Under the pieces are notes generated by a model that worked only from the letters and a program-made list of their open reading frames with translations, ran no database searches and had not been told where the DNA came from. Position numbers and translations under genes: made by a program. Positions 1-12,409 of a stretch of 64,000 nt of DNA are shown one piece after another. The DNA comes from Haliclona indistincta (lineage: Eukaryota > Porifera > Demospongiae > Haplosclerida > Chalinidae): positions 14,153,592-14,217,591 of the forward strand of contig OZ024785.1 of assembly GCA_964017065.1 (NCBI GenBank), given 5' to 3'. Position 1 is the first letter of the stretch; each line of letters starts with the position of its first letter.

Positions 1-849
1 TCTTGCAACCAGCCATTACTGTCTTCAAATGGAAAGCATGAATGAGACCATAAAGGGCCATGATGGCGAACTGAAAAGGCAAAATGCGTTAGGATATGTA
101 CGTTTTGCTACATGTATGCAGTGCCTCTCTCCTGTATACCAGTTAGCCATAGCATTAAAAATATTTTTTACCATAAAATGCTTCAAATTGTGAGCAAAAC
201 TGGTAAAGTAGCTCTTCTGCTTTTATCAATTTGAGAGCTACAAGGAGAGGTCTGCAATAGTATCCAAATTGCCTCAGAGAAGAGCATAAAGTGCTCTACA
301 AAGCTGTGTGGCACGTGTTATAAATTTTTGTGTCCATGCACATATAAGTTTTGGATGCTTTTTCTGGTGAGTATATTACAATATTGACAATTGTATTGTC
401 TTCTATTGATTGCATCGTTGATTGTTTCTTACAATGAACTCACAAGAAGATGGATTGTAACTCATGGACACCACTTGTAGTGGGATTACATAACTTAGTA
501 TCTTCACAATCATCAGTGTCAGAACAAACTGTTTGTAGATCTGGAATTGTCTCAACTGATGCACCAAATGGTGGATAGTTTAACGGTGTCTTCCCTGCAT
601 ACTTATGTATCTGCACTCTACTTGAGTGATTCAATAATAGAGTGTCAATGTCTGATCCCCATAGTGACCCTGTCATATTCTTCCAAAGTGGAAAGAGATT
701 CTATGGTCATTAGTGGGCTACCAAATGCGGATCAGGTATAGTGAATTCTGTATCAGTTGATCTTTCTAGTACAGTATAACTGGCGAAAGGCAAATAAATT
801 GAGGTCGATGACAGGTAATTCAACAATATCAGAACTTTATAATGTATAC
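1..849. other. no gene recognised
   Basis: AT-rich sequence with only short unconvincing reading frames on either strand. I see no splice-bounded exon, domain or repeat here. Confidence 0.5.
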
Positions 850-2130
850 GTACTTACTTAAGAGCTTGTAGTGAGAGTGTAGTGTAGTGAAGGGTGAGTT
901 AGTGGGTGAGTTAGTGGGTGAATTAGTTAGTTAGTTAGTTGGTTGGTTAGTTAGTTAGTGGGGGAGTGGTGAGTTGGTGGGTGGGTTTGTGGGTGGGTGA
1001 GTGAGTGAGTGAGTAGGCGAGAGATGGAAATGAATAAATTGCAGTAGTGGGTTAAATTGATTTGTGGGTGAGCAAGTGTGAGTTGGCAATGGGAGAGATG
1101 GAGGGAGAAAGGAGAGAGTGAGGGAAGGGATTGTATGTGGATTGAGTGAATGGGTATAGGTGAATGAATTTTGTTGAAGTGGATTTGTGAATTAATGGGT
1201 GAGTGAGCTAGAGTAGGTAGGTGAGTGTGCGGGTGCTGGGTGATCATGAGTATAGGTGAGTGATTGAAGTGAGTGAGTCAGTGTGTATATAGTTATAGTT
1301 GGGAGTGAGTGAGTGAGTGGGAGATGATTAAATTGGTACTGGTGGGTAAACAGTGAGTGAGAGTGAGTAAGGAGTGGGTGGGTGAATCAGTGTTGGGAGG
1401 TATATTGATGGGGCAATAAATAAAGTTGCAGTAGTGGGTAAATGATCGGTAGGTATAGGCTAATGCTAAGTAACATTTGAGCACATTGTAACTGTGGTAG
1501 TGATAAGTACTGAGGCTTTATCAGCTTACCAGCTAAGAAAAGAAAAATACAAAAGTACGTCACGGTGATTGTTACAAATGCTCATCTCAGTGTTGCCGTG
1601 CATGATCAAGGACACTACCTCTATGCTAAATCTGCTAGTACACTCCCTAGTCTCCCACTTGAGTCAACTTCAATTCTTCACACTGTCGAATCTCCTCGTT
1701 TTCACTTTCTCAGTCTTCCTTTCTTTCTCGACTTCTCTCAGGATAATTTCAGCGATCAAGAGATTGAAGTTCGTAAGTGGGTGTTCACTGACTCTGCCCA
1801 TCCTTAAATTGATACCGATTGTGTCACTTGGGAAAGTAAAGATTCAAGCACGAGTTTATAGTGATAGAGAATGACAATTATTACAAAGAAATGTTAATTT
1901 AGCAATCATACACAAAGTATTCCATGATTTTACAAGCAGGTGTATTTTTCAGCTCATTTCTCTGAAATAATAATTATAGTGTTTATCAGAATCATCAATG
2001 AGTGAATCATAAGTAAATGCAAGGCATGCTATGACTGAGTGATAATTGTATTGCAGTTACAAGATAGTAAAATACTTATGTTCAGTATACATGTGCAGAT
2101 CAGAAATAGTTACAACGTTGATTGTCCAGG
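850..2130. repeat. dispersed repeat, copy A (about 1.28 kb)
   Basis: The first half is a degenerate minisatellite of GTGAGTGA/GTGGGTGA words. The second half (about 1480-2130) is unique-looking sequence. The same order of blocks recurs at 57530-57924 plus 62320-63283, and in part at 49370-50150. Shared landmarks include the segment around 1490-1545 (again near 62440-62515) and the one at 2098-2130 (again near 63241-63275). The reading frames inside it are by-products of the purine-rich repeat. It is probably a mobile or segmentally duplicated unit of unknown type. Confidence 0.8.
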
Positions 2131-2438
2131 AGGAAGTTCATGAATTTGTTCAGTGCAGTACGAGTCGTGTAGAGCTAGAATCAAACCTCTCAACATGGAT
2201 GCTGCGCCACCTCCTCAAACAGTCTTATCAAGAGTCGTATTCACTGCATTCAGATTCACTTCCATCAGCTGGAGATGTATAGTAGCTCACACACTCTAAG
2301 TCTCTAACACAATACTGAGCTCACTGTTTACGTATGAGCTTCATGCATGACGATCTCGGAGTAGGCGGGGAAGAAAATATTTCTGACCGCTCCCATTATT
2401 GCGCAATCAACATCTCCACGCGGGCAAGAGCGAGCAAA

Positions 2439-2634
2439 ATGGCGGCGAATCAACTGTCTCTTGTATCGGCTGCCATCGCGGTGTTTCCTTGTCGTTTGTT
2501 CTCTTTCTTTACAGGTTTGTGACTAATAAGCAATGTATTTTATCTATGATTGATTTACTAATCTTTATCTGCTCTGTTTAGGCGATCAATGGCTACCTAT
2601 CGTCTCTCACTTTGAGGACATGATTGATTCATAA
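2439..2634 (+). CDS. possible two-exon small protein (hypothetical)
   Basis: An ATG in a CpG-containing context (gcaaaATGGCGGCG) opens exon 1 (2439-2514). It ends at a GT donor; a 67-nt intron with a TTTAG acceptor leads to exon 2 (2582-2634), which keeps the frame (split Gly codon) and stops at TAA. The product is about 42 residues and starts MAANQLSLVSAA. I recognise no family. It may be the 5' end of a captured or decayed gene. The ATGGCGGCG start and clean splice pair are the only support. Confidence 0.3.
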
Positions 2635-2639
2635 CAACC

Positions 2640-3298
2640 TGAGCGACTCGTATACATCAACCATTGTTGTTCGAACTTGCGCTCATCACAAGGTGTTGTA
2701 ACTCATGGTGAAATTCCAAGTAAGCCACAACTCGTTCAATATTGCGTGTTTGATAGATGAATTATCGTTGTTGTACACAGTGGTTTAGTGTGTTACATAC
2801 TGTTTGATTACAAGATATACGTGAAGGGCAGCTTAAAGAATAGGAGTGCATGTGTCTGTATATACCCATTGCATGCTATGTCACAGTCGTGCACGTCTGT
2901 GTATCTTTGTACTCGTTGGGGGACAGCAAACTGTTTTAGCAATGCTATGTACACTCGGTGAAGCGACAGTGTAGATACAGTCATGGGTAAACTATGCAGG
3001 CATGTTTCTTGGAGTTTACTGTTTCTGTCGCTGTCCCAGAGGTATGAGAAAGGCAACCTGTCCCCCAATATGGCTTCCAGTCACGTGATTGTGACGTCAC
3101 ATGTAATCTGGAATATAATGTATCTGCTTGTGCCTCGTGTTCAGTTATCAAGTGCTTCTGTGTGTTGTATCGAGTAGCTATGTGTTGGACACACTACGTA
3201 TCTACATTGTTGTATTGAGACTATCACTGACCAAGTGTCATCACTGTGTGTCCACGTGCAATTCAAGAATTGTTTTCTTGTCGGTGTTTGTGTTGAAC
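2640..3298. other. no gene recognised
   Basis: No convincing exon, domain or repeat. Short reading frames occur on both strands without recognisable content. Confidence 0.45.
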
Positions 3299-3546
3299 CC
3301 AGCCAGTGTTCTATCTTTAATAGAGTGTTGATCAGAAGTTTTGTTAGCTCCCCAGCTGCTCCCAGCCAGTATTCTATCTTTAATAGAGTGTTTATCAGAA
3401 GTTTTGTTAGCTCCCCAACTCCCCAGCTGCTCGCAGCCAGTATTCTTTCTTTAATAGAGTGTTTATCAGAAGTTCTGTTAGCTCCCCAGCTGCTCACAGC
3501 CAGTGTTCTATCTTTAATAGACTGTTTATCACAAGTTTTGTTAGCT
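3299..3546. repeat. tandem repeat, about 62 bp unit, four copies
   Basis: Four imperfect copies of a unit containing TTCTATCTTTAATAGAGTG, beginning near 3299, 3362, 3437 and 3500. The third junction carries an extra short stretch (repeated CCCCAGCTGCT). The overlapping reading frames on both strands are shadows of the repeat. Confidence 0.85.
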
Positions 3547-3802
3547 GGTGAGTTAGATAAGTATTGAATTGTCAATTGAAGGCATTGCTTGTTGATAAGG
3601 CATTGAGACCACTTGTTGATGAGTCCCATAGTCATTGTATAATGATTATTATGGTTGAATATTGATAACTGTAATGTGTAATCATTGTTGTACACGATCG
3701 TTTATTTGTAGACTTCTTTGTGTAAGATGGTGCTTTATTTTTTAACTCCAGTCCTGCCATTCATCTGTTTACACTATAGTATATGTAATGACTAGTTATA
3801 AT

Positions 3803-4425
3803 CAGGGATGGGTTCAAGCAATGACTTGAGTGCTTGAAGCACAAGCACAAGCACAAGCACTTTTGAAAGTGCTTGAAGCATTAAGCATTTTTTCAAGCAC
3901 TTGTAAAAAATGTGCTTAAGCATTAAGCCAAGCACATGAAAAAGTGCTTCAAGCACTATAATAAGCACATTTTTCTTTTTGGTCAATTGTTATTATTAAT
4001 ACAAATCACAACAGCCTATACATGTGTATCTAAAAGTGCTTATTATAGTGGATAAACATCAATTTTCGAAAATTTTGTCACCAAGCCTACAACAAACAGG
4101 CCTAAACATTCGGCCAGCAATGCCGAACAATCGTTCAACTGGGGCTGATGAAGCTGGAACCCCAAAGTGAGAACAGGCAATTGTTGAAAGTGTTGGAAAT
4201 GTGTCTTCGTGTTTAGGTGAAGGATTTGATGTTTTGCTGACTTCAGAGAAAGTGCTTAATGCTTGAAAAGTGCTTAATAAGCACATTACAAAACTTGTGC
4301 TTAAGTACAAGCACAAGCACAAATGCTTTAACTGATCAAAATGCTTGAAAGCACTGTCAAGCACTTGAAAAATATTGCTTTAAGCACTTTTAAGCACAAG
4401 CACTAAAATTCTTGACCCATCCCTG
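3803..4425. mobile_element. hAT-type deletion derivative with TIRs and 8 bp target duplication
   Basis: The left end reads CAGGGATGGGTTCAAG. The right end, reversed, reads CAGGGATGGGTCAAG. The flanks are 3795-3802 (GTTATAAT) and 4426-4433 (GTTACAAT), an 8 bp target duplication with one mismatch, as expected for hAT. The 623 bp interior is saturated with AAGCAC/GTGCTT words near both ends and keeps only the C-terminal part of the transposase. It is therefore non-autonomous. The dense subterminal hexamers resemble the clustered transposase-binding sites of hAT elements; that role is inferred. Confidence 0.85.
4059..4364 (-). pseudogene. hAT transposase C-terminal (dimerisation) fragment
   Basis: The minus-strand frame contains FPTLSTIACSHFGVPASSAP followed by VERLFGIAGRMFRP and a CRL element. 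This is the conserved hAT C-terminal dimerisation signature (P-x-L, PASSAPVER-F, AG-RP). Nothing upstream encodes the RNase-H-like catalytic core, so this is a remnant inside the 3803-4425 element. The N-terminal half of the frame is translation of the AAGCAC repeats. Confidence 0.85.
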
Positions 4426-4556
4426 GTTACAATCTGACATTTCAAGTTACGTTTATGTTAACAGTTTAATAATTATTTGAGCATTTATTTAGTTGATAAC
4501 AGGTTTTAATAATTATATTGACCATGTCTGCGAAATTCGACCCTATTGTACAAATA

Positions 4557-5400
4557 ATTGAACTGAGGTGGTGTCACAGTTATTATTTAGTCAGTTGTAG
4601 ATTGTCATAGATATGTGCCAGGATTAATATTATTTTTGTTATTATTAGTAATTTTGTAGGTTTGCATTCTATTTTACTCGTTTTCATTTTCTGTTTTATA
4701 ATAAAAATTATATTCCGTTTGACGAGAATCGTTACTATAGTTATGGAAGAATTGACTGTTATGTCAAAATTTTATAAATCAATTTATACAATTAACTTGT
4801 GTTTTTCTTGTGTATATCACAGTCTCATTAAAATTTTTTTTGTTTTCCTACTTTACTCCCTTGCTCTGTTATTTTTCGTTATTGCTGTTCTACTTATACT
4901 ACAAAGAATAATGATCATCAATTATTGTTTTCTACTATTTTTGCTTCTTTTTCAGTGTTTTTGTTGTTGTTTCTTTGTTGTAATTATATTTTGTTATTAC
5001 ATCAAATAATTGAACTGAGATGATCACAATCGTTGTTTAGTCAGTCGTAGATTGTCATAGATATGTGCCAGGATTAGTATTATTTTGTTATTGTAGGTTT
5101 GCATTCTATTTTTGCTCTTTTTCATTTTCTGTTTTATGAAAATTTATATTTCGTTTGACGAGAATCATTACTATAGTTATGGAAGAATTGACTGTTGTGT
5201 CAAAATTAATTTTTATTTTTGTTTTCTTACTTTACTCGCTTGCCCTGTTATTTTTCATTATTGCTGTTCTATTTATACTACAAGTATCATTATTCTGATC
5301 ATCAACTATTCTTGTGTACTTATAATTTATTTTTATTATTTATTTCTCATAAATTGTGACTTCCTTCAATTGATACAACAGTTGTAATACTTTAATTTTG
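4557..5400. repeat. tandem duplication, about 450 bp unit, two copies
   Basis: The block starting at 4557 (ATTGAACTGAG...) recurs from 5009 with the same order of landmarks: the TCATAGATATGTGCCAGGAT segment, the TTTGACGAGAATC segment and GGAAGAATTGACTGTT. Small indels separate the copies. It is T-rich. The hydrophobic reading frames in it (for example 4662-5009 and 5112-5387) reflect T-rich composition and do not indicate a gene. Confidence 0.8.
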
Positions 5401-5639
5401 ACCTTTCATGAATTTTTTTGATATTTAAATTTATGATAACTAGCTTGACACTATTTTTCGAGAAACGGTTAACAAAGTGTTTACTGCTGGAGTCACGGTT
5501 GTATATGGTTAACAACAGAATTGTTTTAATACACCGACTGCATGAATTCTTCATATCAGCAACTATTGGAATTACGAGGGTAAATAAGATGAAAAGTGAA
5601 ATCATGTTGATTTAAGTGAGAATCAAAGAAAGACTTTAA

Positions 5640-7250
5640 GAATGAGACAACCTTGCAATGTTATTGTGTAACAAGAATCAGATTGACTGTCATGGATTAA
5701 TCGTCTTGAAAACTTCTGAAAAAAAAAGATTCGTTAAATATATGTCGCTAAGTTTATGAGTGCTCTAGGATATCGTAAGGCAATGGTGAAATAATTTTGA
5801 TGGAGAATATAAAGACGAGTGTCAGCTGTCTACACATCATTACTAAAATCTCTTGAATTATGCCTGACTTCTGTATGGAACAATTTTATGTTTGATGTTT
5901 AAAACGATGACTTTACTTGCGCTATAGAATGCCAATGTGTCTTATAAAGCAGTATTGATATACAACAGATATCATATAATATACTGAATCACCATCCGTA
6001 ACAATTATTTAACACTGAAACAATGAAGAAAGTGCAGATTCATCCGTGTACGCTTTTGAAGTAAAGTACATATGAATATCTAGATGAAACTACTTGATCA
6101 TGCTGTGCGTGATATGTTATATCAGCTCTTTATCGCTTTCTTGTTGTCGTGAATATGCTATATGCTATAATCGTCCTCTGTCAAATCTTGCACTTTCCTT
6201 ATATCGATACTGTTATTGGCTCCACCTTTTCTAACGATGATTTCAATACGTAATATTGGGTTTTGTAACAGTTCATTTCATTTTAAGGAACACTAAAGAT
6301 CTAATTTTGTTCATTTTGTGTAGTCAGTGTCTATTTCTGTATAGTGTTTGAATACAAAAATTATTTGCATTTCTTTTGGTATTACTGTATTGATATTAAT
6401 TTGGGACATATAATTTGTATTCATTAATCGAGCGTGTACTTTCTAAGACGATTTTCAATTTTTGATCGATTATGTCACTATGTCACTTTAATTGAGTCAC
6501 TATGTCACATACTGTTTCATTTATTTAGTTCTTTTGGTTTTCAGTGTAAAGTTTTTCTTAGAACATTGTAACTTATTCTGTCTTGTTTTTTATTAATAGC
6601 ATAATTTTATGTTAATTTGCTGAACACAAACTTTGCTTTTTTCATAGGCTGTTCTTAAAATATTTTCATTGAAAAATTTTTTGAATTGTAGTATTTTGTT
6701 CAAATCACAATGTGTTTCCTGTCACACTTGTAGCTAGAGATTATTTGATTATAGTTCGCCATATCTTATTCACCGTGCTTGATTAGCACTCTCTGTATTA
6801 GACTCTGCTGTGGTTGCCATGGTAGCATACTTGCTTTAGCTTTAGATATGTTTATTGTGATGTGCTATGACTTCTAATGCACAAGTCAGTTTTACTATGT
6901 AGTACTGGTAACCACACTTGCTGTCCTTTACATATCTTTTCAACCATTATTTGGTTACTCAGTGTTGTTAATCTTATGTTTGTTAAAAGGCATTTGTAAA
7001 CAATGTACTGACTAGTGACTATTATAACAAATGTAAACTACTTTGGCTGTTCTATTGTAGCAGTACTAGTGAATGAGTTAATTATGATCTTGAAAACTAT
7101 CGTTTTGATTAAAGTTTGATTTTGATTACCGTTAAAGCATCAGAGCACCTAAACTGAACTTCTGTGTAATTTCTTTTTAGCACTTTATTGCAGTGGCCTG
7201 TTTAAATGTTAAAAATATATAAAGTGAATTCTCAAAAATCCCATTTAATA
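5640..7250. other. AT-rich stretch without a recognised gene
   Basis: No exon or domain seen. Bases about 6736-6790 (ATTATTTGATTATAGTTC...) closely match 29607-29660, so a short dispersed repeat is present. Confidence 0.5.
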
Positions 7251-7278
7251 AGATTTGATCTGTTTCTTTCTTGATCTT

Positions 7279-7640
7279 GACACATGGGTATCACACATGG
7301 ATATCACACATGGGTATCACATGGATATCACACATGGGTATCACACATGGGTATCACATGGGTATCACACATGGGTATCACACATGGGTATCACACATGG
7401 ATATCACACATGGATATCACACATGGGTATCACATGGGTATCACACATGGGTATCACACATGGGTATCACACATGGGTATCACATGGGTATCACACATGG
7501 GTATCACATGGGTATCACACATGGGTATCACATGGGTATCACACATGGGTATCACATGGATATCACACATGGGTATCACATGGATATCACATGGGTATCA
7601 CATGGGTATCACACGGGTATCACACATGGGTATCACACAT
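7279..7640. repeat. minisatellite of ATGGGTATCAC(AC) units
   Basis: About 30 units of 11 or 13 bp, alternating ATGGGTATCACAC and ATGGGTATCAC, with some ATGGATATCAC variants. No unit contains a stop in any forward frame, so all three plus frames stay open for about 370 bp (HTWVSHMGITHGY-type peptides). This is a sequence property of the repeat and not evidence for a protein. Confidence 0.95.
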
Positions 7641-7692
7641 TTTTTGAACTAGTGAGAAATCGCAATTTCAACTGTAAACTTTAGTTGTATAA

Positions 7693-8196
7693 TTATTGTG
7701 AATCGATGTAAATCTCTAAGTAAATCTCACAATGTTTTGACAGCAGCATAGCTGTGTATTCTTGTTGGCCTTCTNNNNNNNNNNNNNNNNNNNNNNNNNN
7801 NNNNNNNNNNNNNNNNNNNNNNNNNNNNNNNNNNNNNNNNNNNNNNNNNNNNNNNNNNNNNNNNNNNNNNNNNNNNNNNNNNNNNNNNNNNNNNNNNNNN
7901 NNNNNNNNNNNNNNNNNNNNNNNNNNNNNNNNNNNNNNNNNNNNNNNNNNNNNNNNNNNNNNNNNNNNNNNNNNTTCTCTCAAGTGTGAACGAAGATTGC
8001 TAGTATTGCCACCTTTGGCCTCCACGTTGCGCCTGCATAGACGACACACGGCAGTTTCTGTTGTCTTCGGTTTCTGGCAACTATCGTCAGCTTCGAAACC
8101 AAAATGTTTCCAAACGAGTGATATTGTCTTCGACTTGGGTAGTAGAGACAGAGCCACGTCATTCGATTGAACATCATTGCTGCTGTTGCTTGCCAT
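7693..8196 (-). pseudogene. BED zinc-finger hAT transposase, N-terminus, interrupted by assembly gap
   Basis: The minus-strand ORF starts at 8196 (MASNSSNDVQ...). It carries a BED-finger region: SLVWKHFGF, then C-x2-C (CRLCRRN), KGGNTSNL and H at RSHLRE, just before the 200-N gap. The reading frame cannot be followed through the gap. Upstream, 8200-8290 is rich in CGGTATACCGGTAT words typical of the termini of ZBED-like hAT elements, so 8290 is near one end of the element. BED fingers bind DNA and in these elements recognise the transposon ends. Whether the rest of the transposase lies in the gap is unknown. Confidence 0.75.
7775..7974. other. assembly gap (200 N)
   Basis: Exactly 200 N, the kind of round number inserted by scaffolding software; the true gap size is therefore unknown. 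It lies within the BED-finger hAT relic, a plausible repeat-induced break. Confidence 0.99.
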
Positions 8197-8701
8197 TGCG
8201 CATGGTTTAAATACCGGTAAAATCTGGTATACCAGAAATATCGGGTATATACCGCTATTTACGATATACCGGTATACCGCCTAGCTTTAATGATGATATC
8301 TACATTTACACGAGAAGAGGTTCAGTAGTCATTGCAGTAGAACAAAGTTGACATCATAGTGCACAGGTTGGCTCACCTCTCTCTCTTGTTTGCTTAAGTG
8401 TGCATGTTCCTCAGAATTTGTAGCCTGAATGTGCTAACGCAATGTTTGCCGCGAGTCGTTTAAGCAAGGGACGGTACAAAACCTGGACTCTGGACTGTGG
8501 ACTGGACTGGACTGGACTCAAAATAGACCGTGTTTAGGGTGTGACTAATATAAAGCCACGCCCACAATACTATTTTGCTCTCAATACCTGCAGCAACGCT
8601 GTAATGGGGAGATGGTAAAACCAGAAACGGGAAGCGAGGAAATGGGAAATAAGAAACGGCGCCATTATTGCAATAGAAACTACTATGTCCTAAACCCAAG
8701 A

Positions 8702-8932
8702 CCCTAAAAACCTTCGCCTAACAGCGCCCAGTATGGACCTAACGGCACCAGCATGGACCTAACGGCGCCAGCATGGACCTAACGGCGCCAGTATGGACCT
8801 AACGGCGCCAGTATGGACCTAACAGCGCCCAGTATTCGCCTAACATGCCATAATAGTACTGGGCGCCGTTAGGTCCATGCTGGCACCGTTAGGTCCATAC
8901 TGGGCACTGTTAGGCGAAGGTTTTCTGTTAGG
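8702..8932. mobile_element. foldback-type element with tandem-repeat inverted arms
   Basis: The left arm (8702-8767) begins CCTAAAAACCTTCGCC and runs into 20-bp tandem units of the type AACGGCGCCAGTATGGACCT (to about 8830). The right arm (8867-8932) is its reverse complement, ending GGCGAAGGTTTTCTGTTAGG. Inverted arms built from short tandem repeats are the hallmark of Foldback elements. No transposase is present and I cannot see a clear target duplication. Confidence 0.65.
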
Positions 8933-9844
8933 ATCACTACAATCGTTTATACATGGGGTAATAATTATTATCTATGCTACAACTCTGTTGTGTGTGCCAG
9001 GATATACAAGGATCATCACAGGCTACATCCATACATAAATGCATTAAGCTGCTGCCATAATTTTTAAGTCAGTTGTCACATTGATTTAGCTGGTTCTGTT
9101 TGTCAGTCTTACGGAGAGGACGGTCTTGTCAGTCTTAGATACTAATGTGAATCACGTTCACCTATTGCGAACACAGCTAGTGTTATTTAGACACTAGTAT
9201 AGAACACTAGTAAAGAACATCAGATGCTCGAATTATCCTTTATAGTGTATAGTTGCATGTATGTGATAAGTTCACCTGTGGTTGCTCTAGTTGATGAGAC
9301 CAGTGGGTTGGAGAGGCCATGAAACTTGGAAATTTGTGTGAGTTCTGGTTAATTATAATAATCACACACATTATGGCTCACCGAAATGATGATAACTTAC
9401 AAAAAATTCGGCATGAGACACACTTTGATCTATATCGCATGTGACAATAAAGTTATAATTCAATGATTGGATGTATGTGCAGCTTGTATGTGTGTGCATT
9501 GAATGTATGGGCATCATCACATAGAGTGTCATAGAGCCTTATAATCACTATTATTTAGATGCTGCTTGATTAAAAGGAGTTTCCTGCCTAGAATTCCGTT
9601 GTATCGTTCGAACGAAAAACAACAAAATGAGTGGACTGGTCAAAGTCTAATATGCATTCCCGTAGAACATTACAACATTCTTTTCCGTACAGCTGTTTAG
9701 AGAGAATGCAATACTGATACAAATAAACATGTGCTGTTTGTATATTAAACCACTAAAGCACTGCATTAGATATTACATTGCTTTAGCAAAATCATTATGC
9801 CGAGGTGTGGGCGGAGCCACAAGGCATACAGTAGTCTGTTCGTT

Positions 9845-9877
<33 letters not shown>

Positions 9878-10270
9878 GTTCGCAATGCGTATCTCAGCAA
9901 CCGCTTGCTACTAAGCGCTGAAACTTGCAATACAGATAGATCTCGATGGTTTATGAAAATCAAATTTGACAGATTTGCTATTAAAGCCTTTGTTTTGAAG
10001 TTATGGCGTGATTTTCTAACCTAAACAGCCGTCTTGAGCGCTCGGGCCTACTTCATAGACAAAATTGTCTACAGATGGCTACAGTGCAACTTGAAGGCTT
10101 GATCTGTGATTGTACAGCTCGCGCGACTCCATTGGCAGCAGTGAAACTAGCGAGCGAAAGCGTGTTTGAGTTCACTTAGCTGCTCGACAGGTGAGCCGGA
10201 GCGAGCAGAGCAGTTACAGTCACGCCCAGCTGCATTATTCTGTTTGGCTTCAATACAACTTTTGTACAAC
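8933..10270. other. no gene recognised; contains a GT microsatellite
   Basis: A (GT)n tract with minor interruptions lies at about 9845-9880. Otherwise the stretch has no recognisable exon, domain or element end. Confidence 0.5.
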
Positions 10271-10790
<520 letters not shown>

Positions 10791-10799
10791 CATAGATCT

Positions 10800-11700
10800 G
10801 CTGGTCACTTCTACTGTAGCTTGCATTGCATGCTTCTATGATACTGTTTTGATGCTTCCATGGATCTACTGCATTCATGCATACGTGCTGTCATATGCAT
10901 CTGCTAATTGCATGCTAGCATACATGCTACTGCACCGAGGCATCTGCACCTTTGGTGCTTTATTGCTCAAGCGATGTGGCAGTGATCAAAGGTGGGATTG
11001 ACTGATGTCTCTACTGACAGTCTTTGCAGTACCACTGCGGAAGTCTGTCAGCAGCTCGTTTGGTGAGCTGCACACACCTGTAGTGGTACCACTGCTCACA
11101 ATTGGTGCAGGCAACCCATGGTGTTCTCTTTTATACCCGCAGACCGAGCTTGGACATTTTTGTTTAGCTGGAGATAAAATTGATCATCATAACATCTATG
11201 AAAGCACTTACGATGCGACACTTACGATCAACTGTAGAGGTTTTTTGATCTATTTGTTCTGTGATGCATCATGTTCTTCTAGTCTCGCTTCAGCATTTGT
11301 GACTGTTGCTGTCATCTATTTTCATCATAATTTATTTGCTTGTACCATCATCAGTATCTGCACGAAGTATCTGCAAGTGAGAAGTACAACACAATAAGAC
11401 ACTGTATGTGTAGAATACAAATCTGATGAACACATAAATTATATAGGGTTGGGTAGCATTTCGATATTTCATTATTTGTAGTTTACGGACATTATGTGTA
11501 GTCACGGACTAGTTGCAAAAGTAATTTTCACTGTATCCTGATCACGATAGTGGATTACTATTGCGATATCGGGTTAGTACTATCGCCTAGCCCTATTCTG
11601 CGCAGCAAGATGAAACTGAAAATAGCACTTTTACCAATCACTCTTCATCCCAACATGGCAGCAATGATAAAAAAATTGTAAGGGTAAGTATACAACTTTC
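10800..11700. other. no recognised gene
   Basis: A 130-codon plus-strand ORF (11005-11397, MSLLTVFAVPLRKS...) is present but has no recognisable domain, no clear splice context and odd composition. I leave it uncalled. Confidence 0.4.
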
Positions 11701-11706
11701 ACAAAC

Positions 11707-12080
11707 CTTGTTCACAAAAACCTGCAAGTGTATGTCAGGGATATCCTCAGGTGGACATCATGCCCAGTACACTTGCCATGTACAAGGTAATTATAAAAGG
11801 GCTGTGAGAGGAATGGTAAACCGTACTCCCCACCGACAATTGACATAAAGACAAACAATCCAACTTCGTAGAATTCGCCATTCTGTAAGTGATACAACAT
11901 CATGGCTATACAAATTTAAAATTTGAAATGCAATACCTGCAGGGCAGTCACATTCGTAGCCATGTATTTTGACCCCTGTCTTCCACGCAAATAATTCATT
12001 TCAAACTCTTGAATTACCAGTCGAAAAAACTTCCTTGTTGGACCCCCAAGGTCCACTCCTGCCTCACCAACAAATCTGAC
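11707..12080 (-). pseudogene. HECT-domain fragment (G2E3-like E3 ligase type), two exons
   Basis: Exon 12080-11937 has an AG acceptor and GT donor, both canonical. It encodes VRFVGEAGVDLGGPTRKFFR, the conserved beginning of a HECT ubiquitin-ligase domain (FVGE-G-D-GG-xRxFF). Exon 11882-11707 follows through a short intron and continues NGEFYEVG...PFLSQP, as in the divergent HECT proteins related to G2E3. A frameshift near 11745 separates this from a downstream PEDIPDIHLQVFVNK frame. The catalytic Cys region is not found. Family membership is recognised; activity is unlikely because the domain is truncated and shifted. Confidence 0.7.
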
Positions 12081-12409
12081 CTACATGTGTGTATCAGATG
12101 AAAATCATTAACCTGGTAGAAATGGCATTATTATGACTATAAATTTGGAGTCCATAGGGTAGGTGCTTGTGACCATAGCATGCTTCTCAAGCCGGCAAGA
12201 GGGCATTCAACTGAAGTGTGCATCTCCAAATTACATAATGTAGACCATAAACATCTGACTATCCATTATGCTATTCAGCGTTCTTATCCGGCAAAAATGT
12301 GGAAATGCACTCTAGAATAATAGAATAGAATTCGTGCGTGGGCGTGTGCCTGCACCCTCTGGCTTAATGAAATCAGGAGTAAACATTCAGAGGGACCACA
12401 GGCATATTA

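Noticed and set aside
951..1484. Minus-strand His/Thr/Pro-rich ORFs
   Set aside because: Translation of the GTGAGTGA/GTGGGTGA minisatellite.
4662..5387. Multi-pass membrane protein from hydrophobic plus ORFs
   Set aside because: Created by T-rich composition in a tandem duplication. The two copies encode different frames and no gene structure is seen.
7255..7684. Three overlapping plus-strand ORFs of 120-137 codons
   Set aside because: They are the same minisatellite read in three frames; the peptides are pure repeat.
9729..10024. Overlapping ORFs around the GT microsatellite
   Set aside because: Val/Cys-rich peptides come from the (GT)n tract; no domain or splice support.
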